A stretch of 64,000 nucleotides of DNA from Litorimonas sp964511495 (GTDB lineage Bacteria; Pseudomonadota; Alphaproteobacteria; Caulobacterales; Maricaulaceae). Below the pieces are notes generated by a model. It searched no databases. It was given only the letters and a program-made list of their open reading frames with translations, and was not told the origin of the DNA. The translations under genes and the position numbers were made by a program. Shown here one piece after another: positions 41,861 through 49,825 of this stretch (positions are counted from its first letter, which is position 1; every line of letters begins with the position of its first letter). Where the stretch lies: contig CAZEFT010000009.1 of the NCBI GenBank assembly GCA_964511495.1, positions 56,539-120,538 of the forward strand. Reading direction: 5' to 3'.

Positions 41861-43282
41861 ATGACAAAGGCGGCCACACCCATTTCATCAAGCCCCAAAA
41901 AACAGGGCAGAAATGCCATTATTTTCGTTTTGATTACTGTGATGATCAATTCGATTGGCTTTGGCATTATGATACCTGTTTTACCCGATTTGCTAAAGGC
42001 TCTGACCAATTTACCGAATAATCAAGCCGCTCTTTACGGCATGTGGCTGACTTTTGTTTTCGCGCTCTTTCAATTCATCTGTATGCCGATTGTTGGCGGC
42101 CTCTCAGATCGGTTCGGGCGCCGCCCTATCATGCTCCTATCGCTTTTCGGTCTGGGCATTGACTACTTCATTATGGGTTTTGCCCCCACTGTTGCCTTTC
42201 TCTTTTTAGGCCGCATTATTGCGGGTGCTTTTGGCGCGACATTTAGCACAGCAAACGCTTATATCGCTGATATAAGCCCGCCTGAGACACGGGCGCAAAA
42301 CTTTGGCCTGGTAGGAGCCGCCTTTGGTGTCGGCTTCATGCTCGGGCCTGTTATCGGCGGTCTTATCGGCAATGAATTCGGCCCTCGTGCTCCGTTCATT
42401 GCGGCAGGCGTTATATCTCTACTAAATGTGGTTTACGGGTTTATCTTTTTACCAGAGACATTAGCCGTTGATAAAAGACGAGCCTTTAGTTGGAAGCGCG
42501 CAAACCCATTGGGGTCAGTTATCGCTTTAGGGCGCATTAAAGGTGTAAAGAGCTTGATCTTTATCCTCTTCCTACTCGCGACAGCCCACACAGTTTATCC
42601 GACCACTTATACCTTTTCGACCCAAGAGGGATTAGGATGGACAGCTGGGGATGTTGGTCTGTCACTCGGGGCTTTCGGCATTGCCAGTATGATTGTTCAA
42701 GGCGGTTTAATCCGTGTCATCATTCCCAAGGTTGGTTTGTTTTGGGCGGGCGTGATTGGCATTGTTTCCGCCATTATTGCTTACGCCATGATGGGGAGCG
42801 CCAATAAGGGGTGGATTATCTATGCCGCAGGGCCCTTTGCGGCTTTTGCAGGACTGTATGGCCCTGCCCTGACCAATATGATGAGCTCGCGTGTCTCAGA
42901 GTCTGAACAAGGCGAACTGCAAGGCGCAATTGGAGCCGCGCAAGGCCTAGCGCTTATGATTGGCCCCTTCGCTATGGCTGGCCTGTTTTGGTATTTTGGT
43001 GACACTACCGCCAAAACGGATGCAGGCATTGTGACCTTTCCCCAGAACGTTATCGGCATGATAAATCATGTTATTATGGACGGCCCGCTGCCTTATATTC
43101 CCGGCGCACCATTCCTTGGAGCCGCAACCTTCGCTCTGATTGGTTTCGTTCTTTTTGTCATTGTCACAACGAAAGAAGACCGGAACGCGCGATATACGCC
43201 AAACCCTGCAGAGCAAGCCGTGGTCAATGAGGTTACGCCAATTGCAGAAACACCGACCGACGCAGCGAAACCAGAGACATGA
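41861..43282 (+). CDS. MFS transporter, TetA-like (TCR/Tet family)
   Basis: A 473-residue, twelve-segment major facilitator. The early helix IGFGIMIPVLPDLLKAL and the loop 2-3 signature GGLSDRFGRRPIMLLSLFGL match tetracycline-type drug/proton antiporters; helix 5 has GPVIGGLIGNEFGPRAPF (motif C-like). The cytoplasmic C-terminus is Pro/Thr/Glu-rich. Substrate cannot be inferred; resistance is not implied. It starts 2 bp after rppH and overlaps the NUDIX gene in an ATGA, so it probably belongs to the same transcript. Confidence 0.85.
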   Translation: MTKAATPISSSPKKQGRNAIIFVLITVMINSIGFGIMIPVLPDLLKALTNLPNNQAALYGMWLTFVFALFQFICMPIVGGLSDRFGRRPIMLLSLFGLGIDYFIMGFAPTVAFLFLGRIIAGAFGATFSTANAYIADISPPETRAQNFGLVGAAFGVGFMLGPVIGGLIGNEFGPRAPFIAAGVISLLNVVYGFIFLPETLAVDKRRAFSWKRANPLGSVIALGRIKGVKSLIFILFLLATAHTVYPTTYTFSTQEGLGWTAGDVGLSLGAFGIASMIVQGGLIRVIIPKVGLFWAGVIGIVSAIIAYAMMGSANKGWIIYAAGPFAAFAGLYGPALTNMMSSRVSESEQGELQGAIGAAQGLALMIGPFAMAGLFWYFGDTTAKTDAGIVTFPQNVIGMINHVIMDGPLPYIPGAPFLGAATFALIGFVLFVIVTTKEDRNARYTPNPAEQAVVNEVTPIAETPTDAAKPET

Positions 43283-43812
43283 AAAAACCCAAGATCATAG
43301 AAACGCTCAACATCAATAAAGTTTATGAAAATGACTTTATGGATGTGTTTGATAATGATGTACGTTTCCCTTCTGGTAAAAAAGGACGATATATTCGAAC
43401 CCGTTGGAAAGCTCCCCACGGCGTCGCTATGCTTCCTGTTTTGAATGATGACGTTCTATTGATTGATAATTACCGCTATTCTGAACTCAGTCATTCTATG
43501 GAAGTCCCTCAAGGATTTGGCACTGACGGAAATTCACCTGAAGAGGATGCGAGAAGAGAATTATTTGAAGAAATCGGAGCGCACGAAGTGGAACTGACCC
43601 TCATCGGACAGACCGGGAAAGATTATATAACTTATTTGTATCGGGCAGATCTGCCATCTGATTTTTCCCCGTGTTTCGACGCCGCGGAAGACACTGAAAG
43701 CATTACGGAAGTGAAAAAATATTCGAAAAAAGATTTAAAAGAGACGCCATTCGTTGAATTGAATATTTTTGACCCTGTAACGCAGATCTGTTTGTTGAAA
43801 TTCATTCAATAA
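43279..43812 (+). CDS. NUDIX hydrolase (ADP-ribose pyrophosphatase-like)
   Basis: A 177-residue NUDIX protein. The box is GTDGNSPEEDARRELFEEIG; the REL and EE catalytic residues are kept, but the Glu expected eight residues before REL is Asn. The preceding GVAMLPVLNDDVLLIDNYRY resembles ADP-ribose pyrophosphatases. The ATG overlaps the MFS stop. The 3' end overlaps the convergent 449-residue gene by 11 bp. Confidence 0.82.
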   Translation: MKKPKIIETLNINKVYENDFMDVFDNDVRFPSGKKGRYIRTRWKAPHGVAMLPVLNDDVLLIDNYRYSELSHSMEVPQGFGTDGNSPEEDARRELFEEIGAHEVELTLIGQTGKDYITYLYRADLPSDFSPCFDAAEDTESITEVKKYSKKDLKETPFVELNIFDPVTQICLLKFIQ

Positions 43813-45151
43813 CTTGCGCGATAATCTCTTTTTTAAAGCTATTGGTATCCCGTAACTCTACCTGCGTCTCAATTTTTCCAATCTGGTTGGTCTGCTTGAG
43901 GTAGCGTTCAACTTTCTTCATATCCGCCTGATATTCAGCAATGGTCTTTCGGTCTCTTTCATCCGCCGTTCCGAACTTCTTTTTTTCATAAACGTCAAAT
44001 AGAGCGCTCGTCAGCGTGCCTATTCCGGGTAGTGAGACACATAATCCCAATAAATCTAGAGCGACGCCGACATTCATTTTGTCTCGTGCAAATTGTCGTT
44101 TGACGAATTTTTTCTCTGGCTCCTGCGTCGACAACCTTAACTCCGGGAAGCGGTTAATCATCTTATGCTCAATCGTAATATTTGCTTCCATATAAGCGTG
44201 TTGAAGAGCCTCATGATCGTTTTCGGTTGTAATAGCCTGCGAAGATAAGCGTTTGTAATTATTCACGGCTTTATCGCGCTTCAAACTCATAACATCGTCA
44301 ATATCCAGCCGACAAATACCTTCGATATAGTGGGCATGGTCGAGTTGGGGGCGCAAATCAATCGGATCACCCACATCTTCCATTTCAAAAGATACCCCTC
44401 TCAATATCTGAAAAGAACGTTTATGTTCGGGGAGGTAAATCGGTGTCAGGTCGAGAATACTTGGTAAGTTGGACACATAGGGCGCAATATAACATTCTTG
44501 CAGCAAGCTCGAAATCCGCTCCATATCATATTGACCCATGAGTCTGGGCATGAGTAGGTTTAAGAACTCTTCCTGAAGGAAAAAACGATCCAGAGGCTTC
44601 TTCTCTTCCTGTTCGGCCACGAGAGACTCGGCTAGCCGACGGTCGCTGTCGTTCAGTGCGGCGCAAAAATGTTCAAACAAAATGCGTTTCGAATTCTGAG
44701 CGTAATTTTTTCCAATTTGAGATATCTCCCAAGGCTTTATCAAAGCGTGGTCTTCAATAAACTCTAACTCTTCGACACGATTATCAGGCATCTTATTCGT
44801 GTCTCGAATTTTACCGCCCTCTCTAAATTCCCGTTCCAAATCCAAGAGACTTTTCACGCCTTCCTTACTTTCGCCGAACGTCCGTGATGCAATGCCTAGA
44901 CCGCCCTCTTTAATGACGTGACTGACCGCAGCGTCATATCTTACCAAATGACGGAAATTCCGACATGTAATCGCTTGGCTGTCGGAGAGAATAATCCGGT
45001 CATTCAAAATATAATTGAGAAAAAAGTGAGCTTTAAACGCTTTTCGCAGAGCGGGGTCCACAGCTTCTGCATGGCTGTCATCAGCCCATAAGCTGAATAT
45101 TTCTGATGGTGTATCAGAGGCTATGACACTCTCCTTTAAAATAATTCTCAA
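43802..45151 (-). CDS. Hypothetical protein, 449 residues
   Basis: I do not recognise this protein. It has no signal peptide. It is rich in charged residues, with a single weakly hydrophobic stretch near residues 365-390 (VGVALDLLGLCVSLPGIGTL) that could be a membrane-associated helix. The C-terminus (EYQADMKKVERYLKQ onward) looks helical. Coding potential is supported by its length and by flanking gene boundaries. It is divergent from the 245-residue membrane protein at 45,265 and overlaps the NUDIX 3' end. A defence or nucleic acid role is conceivable but nothing in the sequence shows it. Confidence 0.7.
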   Translation of the reverse strand: MRIILKESVIASDTPSEIFSLWADDSHAEAVDPALRKAFKAHFFLNYILNDRIILSDSQAITCRNFRHLVRYDAAVSHVIKEGGLGIASRTFGESKEGVKSLLDLEREFREGGKIRDTNKMPDNRVEELEFIEDHALIKPWEISQIGKNYAQNSKRILFEHFCAALNDSDRRLAESLVAEQEEKKPLDRFFLQEEFLNLLMPRLMGQYDMERISSLLQECYIAPYVSNLPSILDLTPIYLPEHKRSFQILRGVSFEMEDVGDPIDLRPQLDHAHYIEGICRLDIDDVMSLKRDKAVNNYKRLSSQAITTENDHEALQHAYMEANITIEHKMINRFPELRLSTQEPEKKFVKRQFARDKMNVGVALDLLGLCVSLPGIGTLTSALFDVYEKKKFGTADERDRKTIAEYQADMKKVERYLKQTNQIGKIETQVELRDTNSFKKEIIAQVIE

Positions 45152-45264
45152 CCATCAAGATACGGGCCGCAAAGAATATTACAATCCTACACATTGTTAG
45201 TATGAGACCCATCTTCCGAAAACTCTCATATTGCCTAGGAAATTGATTTGCGCTTATGTGGATT

Positions 45265-45993
45265 ATGACTGAGACGCCACGCCCTACCAAGGATACCGAT
45301 AAGAATGTAAAGCCGACAGACGACGCTATTAGGCGGGCCTTGCCGAAATTCCTTATGGAAATGCTCGCTATCACATTCGGTGTTATACTCGCCTTCATGC
45401 TCAATGAATGGCGCGTTGATATGAAGCGTGACGCTTTCGTGGAGCGCAGTCTCGCCGCCATTGAAGAAGAATTGAGTGAAAATTATGATCGCGTTTTGGA
45501 TTCACGTAATTATCATTTAGATCTCTACCCTGATATCTTGGCAATCATTGGCGAAGATGCGGACATTGCCGAATTTCAGAGAGAAAAATTTCGAGGCACG
45601 AAGCCCCCTCGTGTCCAGACAGCAGCCTATGACATCGCGATTCAAAGCGCCATATTGTCAGACATGCCAATCGAAGACGCTAAAAAAATTGCCACAGCCT
45701 ATAGCAGCCTCGTTGGCGTGCGGGATTTACATCAACGCTATTCCTCCGCTGCTTTTTCACAAATATCGGAAATTTCTTCCAACCCTAATCAATTTGCGTA
45801 TTTCCTCCGCGTTTCATTCATGGACTTCCTCTACGCTGAAGATGAAACACTGCAGGTTATTAGACACGCCATAGACAAACCCTCAATCGAGCCTTGGTGG
45901 ACGAACATATATGGTCGCAATTTGGGAGAAATGGGGAGTAGCTCTGCCTCGAAAACGTCGCCTGATGCACCTCAAAACACACCTCAGGACTAA
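45265..45993 (+). CDS. Membrane-anchored hypothetical protein (DUF6090-like)
   Basis: About 242 residues; ATGs at 45,256 and 45,265 are both possible and neither has a clear ribosome-binding site. One transmembrane segment (FLMEMLAITFGVILAFMLNE) is followed by WRVDMKRDAFVERSLAAIEE, a pattern typical of small proteins of unknown function with a juxtamembrane helix such as DUF6090. The rest is probably periplasmic and helical. The C-terminal tail is Ser/Pro-rich. It diverges from the 449-residue gene, with 113 bp between them. Confidence 0.65.
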   Translation: MTETPRPTKDTDKNVKPTDDAIRRALPKFLMEMLAITFGVILAFMLNEWRVDMKRDAFVERSLAAIEEELSENYDRVLDSRNYHLDLYPDILAIIGEDADIAEFQREKFRGTKPPRVQTAAYDIAIQSAILSDMPIEDAKKIATAYSSLVGVRDLHQRYSSAAFSQISEISSNPNQFAYFLRVSFMDFLYAEDETLQVIRHAIDKPSIEPWWTNIYGRNLGEMGSSSASKTSPDAPQNTPQD

Positions 45994-45995
45994 AT

Positions 45996-46832
45996 TCAAA
46001 ACGCAGGACGCAGTGTCAAAACGACAATCTCAGGCGGAGCACGAAACCGTGCAGACAAAATAGACGTGCCAATACCGGCCGTAATAAACACCGGAGTGTC
46101 TCCAACCTGTTTTAACCCATAGGCCAGAGGTTCCCCCGCTTGCGTCGCCGTCACGCGTCGCCCAATGAAAGGCAGGTTTATCTGCCCGCCATGGGTATGG
46201 CCGGCCACAGCTAGAAGCGTGTCGGTCCTTAAATAACGAAAAGCATCCGGTGAATGTGTGATGACGAGCGGCAATGTCCCCGGTTCACATAAATCGAAAG
46301 GTTCTGACGACGGTTTTGCTGTGTCGAAATCAGCCAAGCCAATAACGCAAAACTCACCCGACATGGAAACATCATTGTCCAAAACTTCGATATTCTGATC
46401 TCGCAAAGCCTGTGCAACCCAAGGGCCGTCATACCAATTATCATGATTGCCAATGACAGCGAAGACACCGCGTTTCGCCTCCAGCCCGCCAAGTGATTTT
46501 ATACCTTCTTCAATGTCTTTGTTAAAGACCTCACTATGTGCGCTTCGTTCTTCATGCCCATTTATATAATCGCCCGCCAAAAAGATTATATCCGGCGCTT
46601 GCGCATTAGCCTTCTCAACAATGCGTTGCACGCGCTTAGGCGTGATAGGCGCTCCCCCGATATGTAGATCAGATAATAGGGCAATCCTGATGGGGTCGCC
46701 TTCGTAAAGTGGAGTCTCTATCGTTATATCGCGTATAATAAGTCGCCGCGGTTCAATAAAGAAACCATATAGCAAGCACAAAGCGGCAATCGCGCAAGCT
46801 GCAAAGAAGACATTAAAAAACCGAGCTCTCAT
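45996..46832 (-). CDS. Membrane-anchored metallophosphoesterase (YaeI/YkuE-like)
   Basis: A 278-residue calcineurin-like phosphoesterase with an N-terminal signal anchor (VFFAACAIAALCLLYGFF). The five metal motifs are intact: LLSDLHIGG, FLAGDYING, VIGNHDNWYDG, ITHSPDAF and AGHTHGGQ. Relatives hydrolyse UDP-diacylglucosamine or other phosphodiesters at the membrane; the substrate here is not fixed. It follows atpC in the same direction, and its ATG lies inside the loop of the atp terminator hairpin. Confidence 0.9.
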   Translation of the reverse strand: MRARFFNVFFAACAIAALCLLYGFFIEPRRLIIRDITIETPLYEGDPIRIALLSDLHIGGAPITPKRVQRIVEKANAQAPDIIFLAGDYINGHEERSAHSEVFNKDIEEGIKSLGGLEAKRGVFAVIGNHDNWYDGPWVAQALRDQNIEVLDNDVSMSGEFCVIGLADFDTAKPSSEPFDLCEPGTLPLVITHSPDAFRYLRTDTLLAVAGHTHGGQINLPFIGRRVTATQAGEPLAYGLKQVGDTPVFITAGIGTSILSARFRAPPEIVVLTLRPAF

Positions 46833-46850
46833 AGGCTCGGTTTTAAAAAA
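46815..46850 (-). terminator. Terminator of the atp operon, overlapping the next gene's start
   Basis: A 10-bp stem (46,817-46,826 with 46,835-46,844, keys AAAACCGAGC and GCTCGGTTTT) has an 8-base loop and, on the minus strand, ends in TTTTTT. It lies about 25 bp after the atpC stop. The metallophosphoesterase ATG (46,832-46,830) is in the loop. Confidence 0.75.
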
Positions 46851-46871
46851 TGATATGGCAAGGGTTTGACT

Positions 46872-47264
46872 TTAGAGTGACGCCAATAAGGCATTTAAGC
46901 CATCGAGGTTTTGTTGACCTGCCAAGGCCACATCGCCTTCAAGTCCTTCAAGAGAAGCACGAGCGGCTTCAATATCTGCGGAGAGGCTATCACGGTCAAT
47001 ATCAGTGAGAGGCGCTGCACGCTCCGCTAAGACAGTGAGACCCGCCGGTGTCACATCAGCAAACCCGCCCTGAACGAAAAATTGCGTTGTTTGGCCATTA
47101 TCCAGAACGGTTATGGCCCCGGTGCGAATGGCCGCCATAAGAGGCGAATGTTTAGGCAATATACCCAAATTCCCTTCGGAGCCCGGAATATCAACTTGGT
47201 CGACTTCGCCGGAAAACAATTCACGTTCCGGTGACACCAAAGAGAAATGTAATTTATCAGCCAT
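46872..47264 (-). CDS. atpC: ATP synthase epsilon subunit
   Basis: A 130-residue F1 epsilon subunit. The N-terminal beta-sandwich (LHFSLVSPERELFSGEVDQV, then GSEGNLGILPKHSPLMA) is complete, while the C-terminal helical part is short, as in many alphaproteobacteria. It couples rotation and can inhibit ATP hydrolysis. AGGAGG precedes the ATG. It is the last gene of atpHAGDC. Confidence 0.96.
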   Translation of the reverse strand: MADKLHFSLVSPERELFSGEVDQVDIPGSEGNLGILPKHSPLMAAIRTGAITVLDNGQTTQFFVQGGFADVTPAGLTVLAERAAPLTDIDRDSLSADIEAARASLEGLEGDVALAGQQNLDGLNALLASL

Positions 47265-47345
47265 GAGAGATACCTCCTACTCCTGAAAAACCCTCACCTC
47301 CGAGGCTACGGAAAGCCCCCAAAGACAAAGGTTTTTTCAAAGAGC

Positions 47346-48884
47346 CTATGCTGCGTCCGCTGCCATTTTGGCGGCTTTTTCGATAACATCTTCGATACCG
47401 CCAACCATGTAGAAAGCTTGCTCTGGAAGATGATCATATTCACCTTCCACCAAACCTTTAAAGGAACGGACAGTATCTTCGAGCGGCACCTGAATACCAG
47501 GTGAGCCTGTGAAGATTTCCGCGACATCAAATGGTTGTGACAAGAATTTCTCAACTTTACGCGCACGCGCCACTGTCAATTTGTCCTCTTCGGACAATTC
47601 ATCCATACCCAAAATCGCAATAATGTCTTGCAAAGCTTTATAACGCTGGAGGATTTCCTGCACTCTACGCGCAACTTCGTAATGCTCTGTCCCGACAGTA
47701 CGGGGCTCCAGAATACGCGATGTGGAGTCAAGCGGGTCAACCGCAGGGTAAATCCCTTTTTCGGAGATTGCACGGTTCAGAACAGTTGTCGCATCCAAGT
47801 GAGCAAATGACGTGGCAGGTGCCGGGTCAGTCAAGTCATCGGCAGGGACGTAAATTGCCTGAACAGAGGTAATAGACCCTTTTGTTGTTGAGGTAATGCG
47901 TTCCTGCATCTGACCCATTTCAGTGGCCAATGTTGGCTGATAACCCACAGCCGAAGGAATACGACCCAAAAGCGCGGACACTTCGGAACCAGCTTGTGTA
48001 AAGCGGAAGATATTATCAACAAAGAAGAGAACATCTTTACCTTCTTCATCACGGAAATATTCAGCTTGGGATAGACCTGTCAAAGCAACACGAGCACGCG
48101 CTCCGGGAGGCTCATTCATCTGACCGTAAACGAGAGTCGCACGGCTTTCACCCTCAAGGTTAATCACATTGGATTCGATCATTTCGTGGTAAAGGTCATT
48201 CCCTTCACGTGTACGCTCACCCACACCCGCGAAGACTGAGTAGCCGCCGAAGAGTTTCGCAATGTTGTTGATCAATTCCATAATCAAAACGGTCTTGCCT
48301 ACACCGGCACCCCCGAAGAGGCCAATTTTACCACCTTTCGAGTAAGGGCAAAGAAGGTCAATAACTTTAATACCGGTCGCCAGAACTTCTGTATCTGTCG
48401 CTTGATCAACAAAGGCCGGCGCTTCTTTGTGAATAGAGGCCATAGCTTTTGTTTTTACAGGGCCACGATCATCAATCGGCTCGCCGATGACGTTCATGAT
48501 ACGACCGAGTGTTTCAGGACCAACAGGGACAGTAATCGGAGCACCTAAATCTTTGACGGCTTGACCACGAACCAGACCTTCAGTCGCATCCATGGCGATT
48601 GTACGGACTGTATTTTGGCCTAAATGTTGCGCCACTTCGAGAACCAAACGGTTTCCGTTATTGTCTGTTTCCAACGCATTCAGAATGGACGGCAAAGCGC
48701 CTTCAAATTCCACGTCAACAACGGCACCAATGACTTGGCTGACTTTGCCGCCGCCCATTGCTTTTGCGACAACTTTCTTTGTCGCCGCGCGTCGTGTCGC
48801 TGGTTTTTTAGCCGCAGTTTTCTTCGCGGGGGCTTTCTTGGCAGCGGGCTTTTTGGCCGCTGTTTTTGTAGCTGCTTTCGCCAT
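47346..48884 (-). CDS. atpD: ATP synthase beta subunit with Lys/Ala-rich N-terminal tail
   Basis: A 512-residue catalytic F1 subunit. Walker A is GGAGVGKTVLIMELINN; GERTREGNDLYHEM and the DELSEEDK region of the C-terminal domain are present. The first 42 residues are a tail of Ala, Lys and Thr (KPAAKKAPAKKTAAKKPA) before the normal start at GGGKVSQVIGAVVDVEF. Similar tails occur in AtpD of other alphaproteobacteria such as Brucella; their role is not settled. The tail resembles histone H1-like repeats in composition only. Confidence 0.97.
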   Translation of the reverse strand: MAKAATKTAAKKPAAKKAPAKKTAAKKPATRRAATKKVVAKAMGGGKVSQVIGAVVDVEFEGALPSILNALETDNNGNRLVLEVAQHLGQNTVRTIAMDATEGLVRGQAVKDLGAPITVPVGPETLGRIMNVIGEPIDDRGPVKTKAMASIHKEAPAFVDQATDTEVLATGIKVIDLLCPYSKGGKIGLFGGAGVGKTVLIMELINNIAKLFGGYSVFAGVGERTREGNDLYHEMIESNVINLEGESRATLVYGQMNEPPGARARVALTGLSQAEYFRDEEGKDVLFFVDNIFRFTQAGSEVSALLGRIPSAVGYQPTLATEMGQMQERITSTTKGSITSVQAIYVPADDLTDPAPATSFAHLDATTVLNRAISEKGIYPAVDPLDSTSRILEPRTVGTEHYEVARRVQEILQRYKALQDIIAILGMDELSEEDKLTVARARKVEKFLSQPFDVAEIFTGSPGIQVPLEDTVRSFKGLVEGEYDHLPEQAFYMVGGIEDVIEKAAKMAADAA

Positions 48885-48905
48885 GAGTGTGTTCCTCTAG
48901 CTCTT

Positions 48906-49805
48906 TTAAAGCGCTTCCGCGCCTGAAATAATCTCGATCAGTTCAGATGTAATCTGCGCCTGACGTGTTCTGTTAAAGGTCAAAGTGAGTTTGTCGATCA
49001 TATCGCCCGCATTGCGTGTGGCGTTATCCATCGCTGTCATCTTAGAGCCCATTTCACCGGCTTGGTTTTCCAAAAGCGCAGTAAAGACCTGTGTGTTAAT
49101 ATTACGCGGTAAAAGAACCCGTAAAATTCCAGCTTCATCAGGCTCATAAGTATAAATGGCACCGTTCAAATCCACAGTTTCCGCATCATCACCATCGACT
49201 TGCTCAATCGACGCATTAGCCGGAATGATTGTTTTCGCCAAAGCGTCTTGCTGCATCACATTAACAAATTTCGAAAAGACCAATTTACATACATCGAACT
49301 CACCCGCCTCGAACATTGCGGTGATTTTCTCACCAATGTTTTGGGCAATGCCTGCATGTAATTTACGCTCTTCCTTCAAAGAGATGTATTGAACTATATT
49401 ATCCGCATAGAGACGGTTTAACTGATCATATCCCTTTTTACCGATAAGGAATAGTTTGACTGTTTTTCCGGCTTTTTCCAACGCAACGATTTCTTCGCGC
49501 GCTTTGCGAACGATATTGGTATTAAACCCGCCACAAAGGCCGCGATCGGCTGTTGCGACAACCAATAAAACCGTATCCTCTTTTCCGGTGCCGACAAGAA
49601 GCTTAGGCGCATCACCCGCACCACTCATAGAATTGGCAAGGTTAGAAATAACCAAGCCAAGGCGCTCGGAATAAGGACGCGCGCTCTCAGCCGCCTCTTG
49701 CGCTTTACGCAATTTAGCCGCAGCCACCATTTGCATAGCTTTGGTGATCTTCTGCGTATTTTTTACGCTTTTGATCCGGTTTTGGAGGTCTTTAAGGCTG
49801 GCCAT
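48906..49805 (-). CDS. atpG: ATP synthase gamma subunit
   Basis: A 299-residue central-shaft subunit. The N-terminal coil starts SLKDLQNRIKSVKNTQKITK, followed by AMQMVAAAKLRKAQ. The Rossmann-like middle includes TADRGLCGGFNTNI, and the C-terminal helix has MDNATRNAGDMIDKLTLTFN and RTRQAQITSELIEII. It is complete. It is transcribed between atpA and atpD. Confidence 0.97.
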   Translation of the reverse strand: MASLKDLQNRIKSVKNTQKITKAMQMVAAAKLRKAQEAAESARPYSERLGLVISNLANSMSGAGDAPKLLVGTGKEDTVLLVVATADRGLCGGFNTNIVRKAREEIVALEKAGKTVKLFLIGKKGYDQLNRLYADNIVQYISLKEERKLHAGIAQNIGEKITAMFEAGEFDVCKLVFSKFVNVMQQDALAKTIIPANASIEQVDGDDAETVDLNGAIYTYEPDEAGILRVLLPRNINTQVFTALLENQAGEMGSKMTAMDNATRNAGDMIDKLTLTFNRTRQAQITSELIEIISGAEAL

Positions 49806-49825
49806 TGCTCAGTCCTCTCCCGTCC

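Noticed and set aside
41861..43282. Tetracycline resistance determinant
   Set aside because: The MFS protein has the general TCR/Tet signature only, and it sits in a housekeeping transcript with no mobile element; the substrate is unknown.
48750..48884. Histone H1-like or DNA-binding function for the AtpD tail
   Set aside because: Composition alone resembles H1; comparable tails in other alphaproteobacterial AtpD proteins make a local AtpD feature more likely.
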